From: Lentzea pudingi
Lineage (GTDB): Bacteria; Actinomycetota; Actinomycetes; Mycobacteriales; Pseudonocardiaceae
Direction of reading: 5' to 3'
Assembly: GCF_014646255.1 (NCBI RefSeq)
Contig: NZ_BMNC01000019.1
Location: 62,001-126,000 of the forward strand
DNA length: 64,000 nucleotides
Within the stretch, counting starts at the first letter, position 1, and each line of letters begins with the position of its first letter. The position numbers were made by a program, and so were the translations under genes. Shown in pieces: positions 8,480 through 16,211 of this stretch. The notes under the pieces were generated by a model. That model did no database searches. It was not told the origin of the DNA and worked only from the letters and a program-made list of their open reading frames with translations.

Positions 8480-8779
8480 CTACGTAGGCACGACCCACTG
8501 ACGAGAGGCGGGATCCCAGGCCGCTTCGAGATAGAGCCGGCGCACGTCAGGCAGGCCGAGGCCGATCATCAAGTCGAGCCTCTCGCAGTCAGCATCGCCG
8601 GGCCATCGGCCGGTCCACACGTCGATCCCGCAGTCGTGATCATGCGGGCAACTGAGCTGCTGAAGTCCGGTGACGAGGCAGCGGGCGACGTCGCATCCGT
8701 CGACGTGCTCCTCGTCGATCGACACCGCACAGTCGGGACAGCGGTCCTGCTGCGGAACCACGCTGACGGGTGTCGTCAT
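8480..8779 (-). CDS. Small Cys/His-rich protein, 99 aa
   Basis: The N-terminus carries CPDC and further Cys/His (DGCDVARC, CPHDHDC), suggesting one zinc site. The remainder reads GDADCERLDLMIGLGLPD and ends with WDPASRQWVV. The start overlaps the stop of the upstream gene (8776-9369) by four bases (ATGA), so the two are translationally coupled. No family or function is recognised beyond probable metal binding. Confidence 0.65.
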   Translation of the reverse strand: MTTPVSVVPQQDRCPDCAVSIDEEHVDGCDVARCLVTGLQQLSCPHDHDCGIDVWTGRWPGDADCERLDLMIGLGLPDVRRLYLEAAWDPASRQWVVPT

Positions 8780-9369
8780 GGGGTGCTCCCTCCAGGAACG
8801 GCGGTGGGCGGTACCGGCACGCAGAGACCGTCACATACTTGCGCGCCTGCGGTTGCCAGCAGCGGGCAGTCGTAGCGGTGTGCCTTGGTGAGCAGCACGC
8901 TGCCGTCTTGTCGTTGCAGGAGGCGGAACGGCCCGCCGTGCTCCTTGGCCCACCGCATGTCGTCGGCGGTGATCACACGTTCTCCGGTGCTGCCGTAGGT
9001 GTGGGACAGCAGCGCCCCGATCACGTCAAGGGTCTGCTGTGGCACGGTGGTGTTGCTGGGAATGATCGCGATGACACGCCGGATCAGGTCGTCCGCGATC
9101 TCGTTCAGCTCGTCCTTGGCGTTGACGCCGTAGGGCTCTGTGGTGTGCTCGAACCAGCGGTCGCTGTGAGTATGGGCGAGAGCGGTCCAGGTCAGGTCGG
9201 CGCTGAGGATCTCCGCTACCGCCCAGGAATCATGGGGCCTGATGCTTCGCTGCACACGCATCTGCACCGTGTACGGGCCGAGGTGCACGGTCCGTGTGTA
9301 GGAGTAGGAAGAGCCGCTGTTCACGTCGAAGTCCTCGTCGACGGTGACCGGTTGAAATGAGGTAGTCAT
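8776..9369 (-). CDS. Accessory protein, paralog of 10252-10851
   Basis: This 197-residue protein shares its layout with the protein at 10252-10851. An N-terminal part reads YTRTVHLGPYTVQMRVQRSI (compare YTRVTEIHGHTVRARIQRGI), and a C-terminal part reads LLTKAHRYDCPLLATAGAQVC (compare TFTKAHRDDCPFLTSAGARDC). Both have a middle DD-W-A--HGG segment. Conserved Cys and His in the C-terminal box may bind metal. GGAAG precedes the ATG by about seven bases. The role is not known; the duplication implies the family matters to this accessory block. Confidence 0.7.
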   Translation of the reverse strand: MTTSFQPVTVDEDFDVNSGSSYSYTRTVHLGPYTVQMRVQRSIRPHDSWAVAEILSADLTWTALAHTHSDRWFEHTTEPYGVNAKDELNEIADDLIRRVIAIIPSNTTVPQQTLDVIGALLSHTYGSTGERVITADDMRWAKEHGGPFRLLQRQDGSVLLTKAHRYDCPLLATAGAQVCDGLCVPVPPTAVPGGSTP

Positions 9370-9399
9370 TGCGCTTCCTTCTTTCTGTCCTATGTGGTT

Positions 9400-9690
9400 T
9401 TACTGTGGAGACGGTGTGAGGGTGAGCAGGTGGATGGCGTCGCCTGCGTGGTCGAGTTCGGCGGTGTGCCCGTGGGATGCGACGTGCTCGCCGTTCGTGA
9501 TTACGACGCGCCACCCTGACTGGCGTGCTCGGTCGGTGCAGTAGTAGCTGCCGATGAGGACGCCGTCGCGGGTGACGGTGCCGTAGAGGACTTGCTGCGC
9601 GTCGGCGGGATCGGCGACGACGGAGGTCACCTCGCAGCCGTTGGCGTGGAAGGCCCGGACGACGATCTCGACAGCCTCATGTGGTGACAC
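9400..9690 (-). CDS. Hypothetical protein, 96 aa
   Basis: A GTG start with GAGGAAG six bases upstream overlaps the end of the preceding gene (stop at 9677) by 14 bases, so it is coupled to it. The sequence has an alpha/beta look: MSPHEAVEIVVRAFHANG, then VLYGTVTRDGVLIGSYYCTD, then WRVVITNGEHV. No family is recognised. Confidence 0.65.
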   Translation of the reverse strand: MSPHEAVEIVVRAFHANGCEVTSVVADPADAQQVLYGTVTRDGVLIGSYYCTDRARQSGWRVVITNGEHVASHGHTAELDHAGDAIHLLTLTPSPQ

Positions 9691-10255
9691 GGTGTTCTTC
9701 CTCTCCGGTGTGCGGTGATCGCGTCGATCGAGGTGCCCCAGGTGCTTCCTCGATCGACGACGAGGCGAACGTGCAGCCAGGCGCGTGCAGGGAGTCGTCG
9801 CGGGCCTCGGCGATGGGCGCGAGGTCGCTGCCGGGGTCGAGGTGGTCGCCGAGGTCGGCGAGGCCGGCGACGTGAGCGAGGGGGATCTCGGCTCCGCAGC
9901 CGGGGCAGGGGGCGAGTAGCAGCCAGGCGGTGCCGGGGGTGGTGTTGTCGGGGATGAACCGCCACAGGCGTCCGGTGAGGTGCTCGGTGATCGTGATCAG
10001 GTCGCCGGGGACCGTGCCGTCGCGTGTGCGGTACTCGCGCTGGGGGTCGTCGGTCACGATGACGCTGTCCACATGTACCTGCAGTGCGCCCGCGATGGTC
10101 CGGGTCACTCGGGCGCGGCGTGCCCACCTGTTCCATTGTTCGGCGGAGTTGTTGCGGCACAGGAACCCGTCACGGTCAGCGGCGCGATGCGCGCGTGCGA
10201 CTCGTACGGCCCGTCCGGCAAGCCCGATGAGTCCGGCCGGCCTGTTGGTGCTCAT
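9677..10255 (-). CDS. Zinc-ribbon accessory protein, paralog of 14569-15081
   Basis: The start MSTNRPAGLI (10255) overlaps the previous stop by four bases. The protein shares a long core with the 14569-15081 product: PGDLITITEHLTGRLWRFIP, then WLLLAPCPGCGAEIPLAHVA, then GLADLGDHLDPGSD. The CPGCG pair plus a later Cys may form a zinc ribbon. The N-terminal 60 residues are basic and helical. The shared pair of paralogs brackets the MoxR/VWA genes. Function unknown. Confidence 0.7.
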   Translation of the reverse strand: MSTNRPAGLIGLAGRAVRVARAHRAADRDGFLCRNNSAEQWNRWARRARVTRTIAGALQVHVDSVIVTDDPQREYRTRDGTVPGDLITITEHLTGRLWRFIPDNTTPGTAWLLLAPCPGCGAEIPLAHVAGLADLGDHLDPGSDLAPIAEARDDSLHAPGCTFASSSIEEAPGAPRSTRSPHTGEEEHRVTT

Positions 10256-10851
10256 GAGGTGCTCCGGTGAGTGGTGTCGGCGGGATGCGGGAAGTCGCAC
10301 TCGTCATCGCAGTCCCGTGCGCCCGCGCTGGTGAGGAATGGGCAGTCGTCGCGGTGGGCTTTGGTGAAGGTGACGCTGCCGTCGGGGTGTTCGATGATGT
10401 GCAGCGCGCCGCCGTGGGCGTAGGCCCAGGCGATGTCGTCGGGGTCGATGCGGGCTTCGTCGGTGAAGCCGCCGCTGATGGCCAGCAGCCCGTTGATCGC
10501 GCGATACAGGTGCACGGACAACGTCGGCATGGCCGGCGGTGACGCGAGGATCTCGGCGGCACCGCACAAGAGCTGTTCGGCCAAAGGACCGAGCACAGCG
10601 GCGGGATCGATGTCCGGGCTGGGTTTCGGTGTGTCGTACCACCAGCTGTCGATCCCGGCGGCGGTGAGCGTGCTCCAGCTCATCCCGTTGGCGCGGATCT
10701 CGGCGACGGCACCGCTGTTGACGTTATTGTAGATGCCGCGCTGGATGCGAGCGCGGACGGTGTGCCCGTGGATCTCGGTGACGCGGGTGTAGTGGTAGCG
10801 CTGCGAGGTGGCTCCGGCGTCCTGGTCGTGGTCGATAATTCGGTTGGTCAT
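10252..10851 (-). CDS. Accessory protein, paralog of 8776-9369
   Basis: The start MTNRIIDHDQ is chosen because GAAGGAGAG lies seven bases upstream; a much longer upstream reading has shadow composition. The 199-residue product carries YHYTRVTEIHGHTVRARIQ near its N-terminus, IAWAYAHGGALHIIEHPDG in the C-terminal third, and the Cys/His box AHRDDCPFLTSAGARDCDDEC. It is a clear paralog of the 8776-9369 protein. The box resembles the end of several actinobacterial accessory proteins and may bind a metal. No function can be assigned. Confidence 0.7.
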   Translation of the reverse strand: MTNRIIDHDQDAGATSQRYHYTRVTEIHGHTVRARIQRGIYNNVNSGAVAEIRANGMSWSTLTAAGIDSWWYDTPKPSPDIDPAAVLGPLAEQLLCGAAEILASPPAMPTLSVHLYRAINGLLAISGGFTDEARIDPDDIAWAYAHGGALHIIEHPDGSVTFTKAHRDDCPFLTSAGARDCDDECDFPHPADTTHRSTS

Positions 10852-10894
10852 CGGGAACTCTCCTTCGTGTACGGGGTGTTCGGGTCGGGCATGG

Positions 10895-11182
10895 TCACAG
10901 CACGGCGGACATGTCGCAGCCGCTGATACCGGCACCGCACGCGGTGCAGCGTTCCCACCACTCGGTGGTGCCGCCGAAGCTGGGGAACGAGTCCGACTCG
11001 CACGTGTTGGTTGCGCCGCACCGCGTGCACCGGTAGTCGGTGTCGCTGATCTGCTCGAACAACGACTCCGGCGATCCGTCGTCGGGCGGGGCTGCGAGCG
11101 GGGCCACAAATGACCAGCCCAGCGCGCCGGCGGCGCGCGCGAACAGATTCCGGCCCTGCTCGCCCACACCGAGCCTCACCAC
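10895..11182 (-). CDS. Zinc-ribbon protein, 95 aa; upstream overlapping frame may belong to it
   Basis: The protein ends in a four-Cys ribbon: YRCTRCGATNTCES, then WERCTACGAGISGC. It starts at a GTG without a good ribosome site. A second frame just upstream (11288 down to about 11165) begins with a plausible MTENRFATVGDAIAALPADN and then loses coding character where this frame begins. Either two overlapping genes exist, or one gene starts at 11288 and has a frameshift near 11170-11180. Confidence 0.55.
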   Translation of the reverse strand: MVRLGVGEQGRNLFARAAGALGWSFVAPLAAPPDDGSPESLFEQISDTDYRCTRCGATNTCESDSFPSFGGTTEWWERCTACGAGISGCDMSAVL

Positions 11183-11365
11183 CGTCGGGGCAGGCCGGTG
11201 GGGTATCGACCCGTGATGGCCTGGCCGGGTTGTCGGCGGGCAGAGCGGCGATCGCGTCGCCCACGGTCGCGAATCGGTTCTCGGTCATGGCGGTTCACCT
11301 CGTGGTTGTGGTGGCGGTGCCGGAGGCCGGGAGGGTGTCTCGCCCTGAACCCCGCAGGCACTGGG

Positions 11366-13264
11366 TTAGCGGGCGGTGCGCAGGGCGGCGGTGGCGGCGC
11401 GGCCAATGGCGGTGGCGGTGGCGGTGATGGGGTCGGCGGTGGTGGTCTCGTGGTCGCGTCCGGCGGCCGTGGCGGTGCGGCTGTTGCGGCAGTGTTGCCG
11501 CCATCCACATACGCAATGGGCGGACGCGGTGCCGTCGGAGTAGCGGTTGATGTCGGTGTCGTGCACGACCAGCCGCTGCACGCTCACCCCGTTCAGTGGG
11601 GTGTCGTGCTCGCCCAAGGTCAGCCACAGCACGGCGCACCCGCTGGCGCGCAGGCGGTCGATGCGTTTCTGGCCGTCCGCGCGTGGCTCTTCGCGGAACT
11701 TGCCGTCGGAGATGACCACCAGCAGCCGCGCGGCACCGGGCCGGGCCAGGCCGAGGGCACCATCGAGGGCGTCGAGAGCGGTGGGGATGTCCTCCCAGTT
11801 GTCGCGGGCCTCGAACAGGGTGACCTGGGCGGGGGCGGTACCGGGGTGGATGATCGGGCGTACGTGGTGGCCGAAGATCACGGTCGCGGTCTGCGTGGGC
11901 ACGACGGTGTGGCGGGCGGCGCCTGCCAGGATCCACGCTGTCGACGCGATCGCCTTGGTATAGAGGCGGGTGGAGCCGGACACGTCGCAGGCCAACCCGA
12001 GCCGGAGCGGCGGTGCGGGAACCGGGGTACGGGTGACGCGGGTGAACGGTTCGGCCGTGGGCAGTGCCCCGGCGGCGCGCTGGGCGTCGGCGGCGAGCGC
12101 GCCGCGCATCCGCAGCCGCCCCGGCGGTATCGGGGAGCTGGTCTTGACCGCGACCCGGTCCGGCACTCCGGCGGTGTTCAGCGCTCGTGCCAGCACCCGC
12201 GCGGCGGTGCGTTCCTCGGCGGTGGGTGGCCGGGTGCCCGCTGTCTCGGTGCGTCCGGAGGCGGGACCGCTGGGGGCGAGATCGAACACCGACCGGGCAG
12301 CTTCTGCCGCGGCCTGCGCTGCGGCGCACTCGCGTGCCTGTGCGGCGGCGGCAACGGCGGCCGGGTCCTGGGGTGCCTTTTCCCGCGCGACCCTCGCCGC
12401 GACCGTGGTGAGCACGCCTTCGATCGCGCTCGTCAGCGGCGACGGTGACGGGGTGCCGGACGGGTCGGGGGTCGCGGCCGGGTCGGGTGCCGCGCCGGGG
12501 TCCGGGTGGCCGGTGTCCGGGTCGGTGCCGAGGATCTCGCACCATTGCCGCCCGAGTGTGAGCATGGTCTGGCCGTCGTCGTCGGCGGTGCGCAACGCTT
12601 TGTGCCACACCGCCCGCAGCTGGCGCAGCATTGGCGCGCCGAGCACCGTTTCGATGACCTGGGCGACCGGGGCGACCTCCCTGGGGGTGAGTACCCCGCC
12701 GTCGACCCGGGCGAGCAGCAAGGCGGCGGTGCGGGCGGCGTCGGCTTTGGTCATCTGCGGTGCGGTGGCGGGGTCGGCGAACAGGTGCAGGTCGGCGGCG
12801 ACGATGTCACGCACGCACGCGCGCAGCCAATGCCGGTCGTCGGGGCGTCGGCGGACCTGCGCCGCTTCCATCCGTGGCTCTTCCAGCAACATGGCGGCGG
12901 CGACCACACCGGGCGGAGTGCCCGGCGGCGGGTCCCAGGCGGTGTGCTTGGCGTGCCCGCACTCGTGGGTCAGCGCACCCCAGGTGGCGGCGTAGCGCGT
13001 GCGGTCGCCGATGTCGGCGGGCTTCACGGTGGCGGGATCCACGCCGAGGTGGTCGCCGTCGACTTCGATCAGCGCGCGGGCGGGGTAGAAACACGCCGGG
13101 GCACCGCCACCCGCACCGGGCGCGATGGTGACCAGCAGGTCTTCCCTGTCGGCGATCACACCGACCTCGCAGGCCAGTGTGGCGGACAGGGTCAGCCATT
13201 CCGGGCGGGCGGGCAGCACGGCGGCACCGATGGCGGCGGGGTCGGCGGCGAGGTGGGTGCTCAT
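11366..13264 (-). CDS. Metallopeptidase-like and VWA-domain protein (DUF2201 type), MoxR partner
   Basis: A 632-residue protein whose start MSTHLAADP follows GAAAGGA. The N-terminal part has a zincin-type HECGH at 100-104 and a downstream EEPRMEA (128-134) that could give the third ligand. A Pro/Ala-rich and helical linker covers about 250-360. The C-terminal VWA domain begins near 420 with the MIDAS DVSGST (427-432), a metal-dependent protein-binding site, followed by VVISDGKFREEP. A C-terminal CVCGW..HC adds Cys/His. This peptidase-VWA layout is known for DUF2201-type proteins that work with MoxR ATPases. The partner ATPase is the next gene upstream (13306-14529), 41 bases away. Confidence 0.85.
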   Translation of the reverse strand: MSTHLAADPAAIGAAVLPARPEWLTLSATLACEVGVIADREDLLVTIAPGAGGGAPACFYPARALIEVDGDHLGVDPATVKPADIGDRTRYAATWGALTHECGHAKHTAWDPPPGTPPGVVAAAMLLEEPRMEAAQVRRRPDDRHWLRACVRDIVAADLHLFADPATAPQMTKADAARTAALLLARVDGGVLTPREVAPVAQVIETVLGAPMLRQLRAVWHKALRTADDDGQTMLTLGRQWCEILGTDPDTGHPDPGAAPDPAATPDPSGTPSPSPLTSAIEGVLTTVAARVAREKAPQDPAAVAAAAQARECAAAQAAAEAARSVFDLAPSGPASGRTETAGTRPPTAEERTAARVLARALNTAGVPDRVAVKTSSPIPPGRLRMRGALAADAQRAAGALPTAEPFTRVTRTPVPAPPLRLGLACDVSGSTRLYTKAIASTAWILAGAARHTVVPTQTATVIFGHHVRPIIHPGTAPAQVTLFEARDNWEDIPTALDALDGALGLARPGAARLLVVISDGKFREEPRADGQKRIDRLRASGCAVLWLTLGEHDTPLNGVSVQRLVVHDTDINRYSDGTASAHCVCGWRQHCRNSRTATAAGRDHETTTADPITATATAIGRAATAALRTAR

Positions 13265-13305
13265 GGCGGGAAGTCCTTTCGCGACGGTCGGCTGTGCGGG
13301 CGGGG

Positions 13306-14529
13306 TTATTTGACGCGGGCGCCCAGGGCGAGTGGGGTGAGTTCTTTGCCGAACACCTGGCGCACGATCGCGGCGACGCTGGCGCGGTCCTCTTCCGGGG
13401 CGGTGCCGACGAGGTTTCCGGCGGCGGCGTCGGCTCCCAGCACGTCGGCGATCTTCTGGAACGCCAGCAGTTCGCGTAGCTGCGGTGCCCACCCGCTGTG
13501 CCCGGTGGCCTGCCGGGTGGCGAGGTTGCGGGCGATCTTCACCGCGCGCGGGTCGATCGCGAGCTGGGCGGCGAGGTCGTAGTCGGTGGTCACGAAGATC
13601 TGCGCGGAGAACCGGGACGACAGGGCATCGGTGAGCACCGCCCCGTGCACGCCGGGGTTGTGCCCGGCCACAACGTAGAAACCGGGGGCGGCGTCGATGA
13701 CCTCGCCGCCGTTGGCCTTGACGATGATCTGGCGGCGGCCGTCCATCGCCGGGTAGGCCACGGCGAGCACGGTCGGCGCGATCAGCGTCGCGTCGTCGAT
13801 GAACAGTGGCCGACCCTCGCGCATCGCGCGGACCAGCGGCCCGTGGATGAACACGTACCGCCCGTCCCCGGTCTGGGTGTACTCGCCGACGAGATCGGCG
13901 ACCGTGGTGTCCCCGTCGCCCTGCACGGTCAGCAGGTCCGGGAACGCCGCCTCCACCACGCTGGTCTTACCGGTACCGGGTGGCCCGTACATCAACGCGG
14001 CCACACCCGCCTCGCGCAGCTTGCGCAACGCGACCACATCCGGCATCCCGGACAACAAGCGCGGGTGGTACGCCGTCCCGTTCGGACGCATCACCGGACC
14101 AGCCACCGCAGCACCAGTCCCAGCGGAACCGCTCACCCCGGAGCTGGCGGAGGCGGTCGCGGGCGTGGCACGGGCGGCGCGGGTTTTCGTGGCGCGGCGC
14201 GGTCGAGTGGTGCCGGACGGGGTGATACCGGGTGTGACGGTGCGGGCGGCGACGGCGGCCGTGGTCGCGGTCGCCCGGTAGGTCAGCGGCGCGGTGGACA
14301 CGATCTCGGCTTCACCCCTGTCGGCCAACGCTTTGCACGCGTTGCCCACCGCCCCCGACGATCGGTTCAGGGTGTGGGCGATGGCACGCGGCGTGAGGTT
14401 CGCGCCCACATCGGCGAGTACTTTCGCGACCATCGCGCGGAGTTCACCGTTGCCCAACCGCGACACTGGTCCGGTCGCTGGTGTGGCGGGTGCAGCCGTG
14501 CCGGATGTCGCCGGAGCGGGCGTGGTCAT
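13306..14529 (-). CDS. MoxR-type AAA+ ATPase with N-terminal winged helix
   Basis: This 407-residue protein has an N-terminal winged-helix segment at about 24-90 (GNGELRAMVAKVLADVGANL then SSGAVGNACKALADRGEAEI), an Ala/Thr/Arg-rich linker, and an AAA+ core. The core contains Walker A YGPPGTGKTS (181-190), Walker B RPLFIDDATLI (240-250) and the MoxR-like GFYVVAGHNPGVHGAVLTDA ending in SSRF. MoxR ATPases remodel or activate VWA proteins, and the adjacent downstream gene encodes one. The winged helix is unusual for MoxR and resembles the second domain of the 5672-6592 protein, suggesting DNA-guided placement. That link is inference. Confidence 0.88.
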   Translation of the reverse strand: MTTPAPATSGTAAPATPATGPVSRLGNGELRAMVAKVLADVGANLTPRAIAHTLNRSSGAVGNACKALADRGEAEIVSTAPLTYRATATTAAVAARTVTPGITPSGTTRPRRATKTRAARATPATASASSGVSGSAGTGAAVAGPVMRPNGTAYHPRLLSGMPDVVALRKLREAGVAALMYGPPGTGKTSVVEAAFPDLLTVQGDGDTTVADLVGEYTQTGDGRYVFIHGPLVRAMREGRPLFIDDATLIAPTVLAVAYPAMDGRRQIIVKANGGEVIDAAPGFYVVAGHNPGVHGAVLTDALSSRFSAQIFVTTDYDLAAQLAIDPRAVKIARNLATRQATGHSGWAPQLRELLAFQKIADVLGADAAAGNLVGTAPEEDRASVAAIVRQVFGKELTPLALGARVK

Positions 14530-14568
14530 CGCGGTGGTCCTTTCGATCTCGTGCGGGTGTGCGTGGTG

Positions 14569-15081
14569 TCAGTCGCGGTGTGAGCAGGCGAGTCGTGGGC
14601 AGTCGTGGTGCGAGCAGTCGGTGCGGTGTGCGGGGTCGCCGTGGTGTTCGGCGGGTAGGTGGTCGAAGCGGGTGTCGTTGTCGGGGTCGAGGTAGTCGCC
14701 GACGTCGGCCAAACCGGCGACGCGGGCCACCGGCACGATGCCGCCGCAGTCGGGGCATTCGTCGATCAGCAGCCACCGTTGGTCCGGTGCGGTGAAGTCC
14801 GGCACGAACCGCAGTACCCGGGAGGTCACCGGGTCGGTGATCGTGATCAGGTCGCCGGGTTGTGGCCGGGAGATGCCGTAGCGGCGGTCGGGGTCGTCGA
14901 TCACCGCCACGGTGTCGGGCGAGACCATGAGCCGTTCGGCGATCTTGCGTGCGGTGACGTCACGGCGTGTCCATTGCGGCAAGTCCTCGGGGCGGTAGTT
15001 GGCGCCGACGGCGTCGATGCCCCGGCGGTATCGGGCCTCGGTGATCGCGCGGGCGACCAGGCTGCGGGCTGTGGTCGTCAC
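14569..15081 (-). CDS. Zinc-ribbon accessory protein, paralog of 9677-10255
   Basis: The GTG start overlaps the stop of the upstream 87-aa gene (GTGA), so the gene is coupled to it. The core PGDLITITDPVTSRVLRFVP, WLLIDECPDCGGIVPVARVA and GLADVGDYLDPDND matches the paralog at 9677-10255. It ends with a Cys/His tail, HRTDCSHHDCPRLACSHRD, which could hold a second metal. The first half contains the helical MVSPDTVAVIDDPDRRYG. No function is known. It is the gene just upstream of the MoxR/VWA pair in the same direction. Confidence 0.7.
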   Translation of the reverse strand: MTTTARSLVARAITEARYRRGIDAVGANYRPEDLPQWTRRDVTARKIAERLMVSPDTVAVIDDPDRRYGISRPQPGDLITITDPVTSRVLRFVPDFTAPDQRWLLIDECPDCGGIVPVARVAGLADVGDYLDPDNDTRFDHLPAEHHGDPAHRTDCSHHDCPRLACSHRD

Positions 15082-15341
15082 TGCGACCACCCCAGGGCGT
15101 TGGCGGCGAGGTCGGGCAGGTAGCCGACCTGGTCGCGTTCGCCGAGCCACACGACCGGCGGGTCGTGGTGTTCGGTGCCGTCGCCGTCGGCGTCGTCGGG
15201 GGTGCGCACGACCGGCCCGATGGTGTACTCGAACGGGTTGCCGGGTTGTGCGGCCCATCGGATCGGGGTGGCGCGGTCGTACTGCTCGAGCGCGTCTTGC
15301 AGGTCGCCGACGGTGTCGATCTGGTTCGGCCAGATAGCCAT
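15078..15341 (-). CDS. Small hypothetical protein, 87 aa
   Basis: The product begins MAIWPNQIDTVGDLQDALEQ and has PIRWAAQPGNPFEY and PVVWLGERDQVGYL. It is acidic and probably soluble. The stop overlaps the GTG of the next gene by four bases. Many actinobacterial accessory elements carry short proteins of this kind, but no family is recognised. Confidence 0.65.
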   Translation of the reverse strand: MAIWPNQIDTVGDLQDALEQYDRATPIRWAAQPGNPFEYTIGPVVRTPDDADGDGTEHHDPPVVWLGERDQVGYLPDLAANALGWSQ

Positions 15342-15384
15342 GACAGTGCCCTTCCGGTTGCGGTGTAGGGGTTTGCGGTGTTGA

Positions 15385-15657
15385 TCAGTCGAGGGGTGCG
15401 CCGTGGTCGTGGTTCCATTCCGTCTCGCTGATCTCGACCACGCGCAGCAGGCAGTGCTGGCGGCGGTCCTCGCCCGCGTCGTTGCGGTACCGGGCGATCA
15501 CGTTGATGTAGGCCGCGCCGTCGGGGCCGTCGTAGATCTCGACGTCGAGCCGGTTGGGGTCGGGCAGGTCGGCGTGGCTGGCGTCGCTGATCAGGTCGCG
15601 AATGCCGTACACGAACTCCGGCAGGGTCAAGCCGTGGTCGGTGGCGGGTGCGGTCAT
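15385..15657 (-). CDS. Small hypothetical protein, 90 aa
   Basis: The chosen start is MTAPATDHGLTLPEFVYG, preceded by GGAGG about seven bases upstream. An upstream reading is low-complexity and unlikely. The product has an alpha/beta pattern with LDVEIYDGPDGAAYINVIAR and CLLRVVEISETEWNHDHG. No family is recognised. It is part of the minus-strand run from 16211 to 14569. Confidence 0.65.
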   Translation of the reverse strand: MTAPATDHGLTLPEFVYGIRDLISDASHADLPDPNRLDVEIYDGPDGAAYINVIARYRNDAGEDRRQHCLLRVVEISETEWNHDHGAPLD

Positions 15658-15670
15658 GACGGGCCTCCGG

Positions 15671-15892
15671 TTATTCGGTGTCGTCGAGGTAGGTGGTGAC
15701 GCCGTCGGCGTAGGCGGCGGTGTAGTAGGTCGCGAACGGCGCGAACCGTTGCGGCACATCGAGTTCCGTGTGCGGATCGCCGCCGTAGGCGTCGACGTAG
15801 GCGGCGTGCGTCCAGCCGTCGTGGTATCCGGCCTCGGTCGCCCGTTCACACAACGTCGCCGGGGTGACCGTTGGCGTGGCAGGTGTGGTCAT
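15671..15892 (-). CDS. Small hypothetical protein, 73 aa
   Basis: The start MTTPATPTVTPATL follows GAAAGGA. The product contains YHDGWTHAAYVDAYGGDPHT and PFATYYTAAYADGVTTYLDD, which reads like a short helical repeat of aromatic residues. No function is recognised. The stop lies 13 bases before the next start at 15657. Confidence 0.6.
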   Translation of the reverse strand: MTTPATPTVTPATLCERATEAGYHDGWTHAAYVDAYGGDPHTELDVPQRFAPFATYYTAAYADGVTTYLDDTE

Positions 15893-15956
15893 CGCTGGTG
15901 TCCTTTCACGCATGGCGGGTAGCCCGAACCGTTACGGGAGTTCGGCGGGTGGGGAT

Positions 15957-16211
15957 TTATGCGGCGGCGGTGGTGTAGTGCGCGATCTTTTCGTCGTCGC
16001 CGTCACCGGAAATAGCACCGACAAGATCGGTGTAGCCCATCGCGCGCAACACGGCGGCGGTGGCGCAACCGCCGCAATGGCGGCGCGTCCGCGTGCGCGG
16101 GCCGTCCGGCGTGTGAACCGTGACTTTCCGGCCGTAGAACGTGACCGGGTAGCACATCACGGCGGCACCGTTCTCGATCATCTCAAACGGTGCGGTACCG
16201 GTGGTGATCAT
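15957..16211 (-). CDS. Small Cys/His-containing protein, 84 aa
   Basis: The product contains VMCYPVTFYGRKVTVHTPDG, RRHCGGCATAAVLRAMGYTD and an acidic tail. The HCGGC pair suggests metal or nucleic-acid binding. It is the first gene of the minus-strand run that leads into the MoxR/VWA genes. The DNA upstream is AT-richer and lacks genes, so the promoter of the run is probably there. Confidence 0.6.
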   Translation of the reverse strand: MITTGTAPFEMIENGAAVMCYPVTFYGRKVTVHTPDGPRTRTRRHCGGCATAAVLRAMGYTDLVGAISGDGDDEKIAHYTTAAA

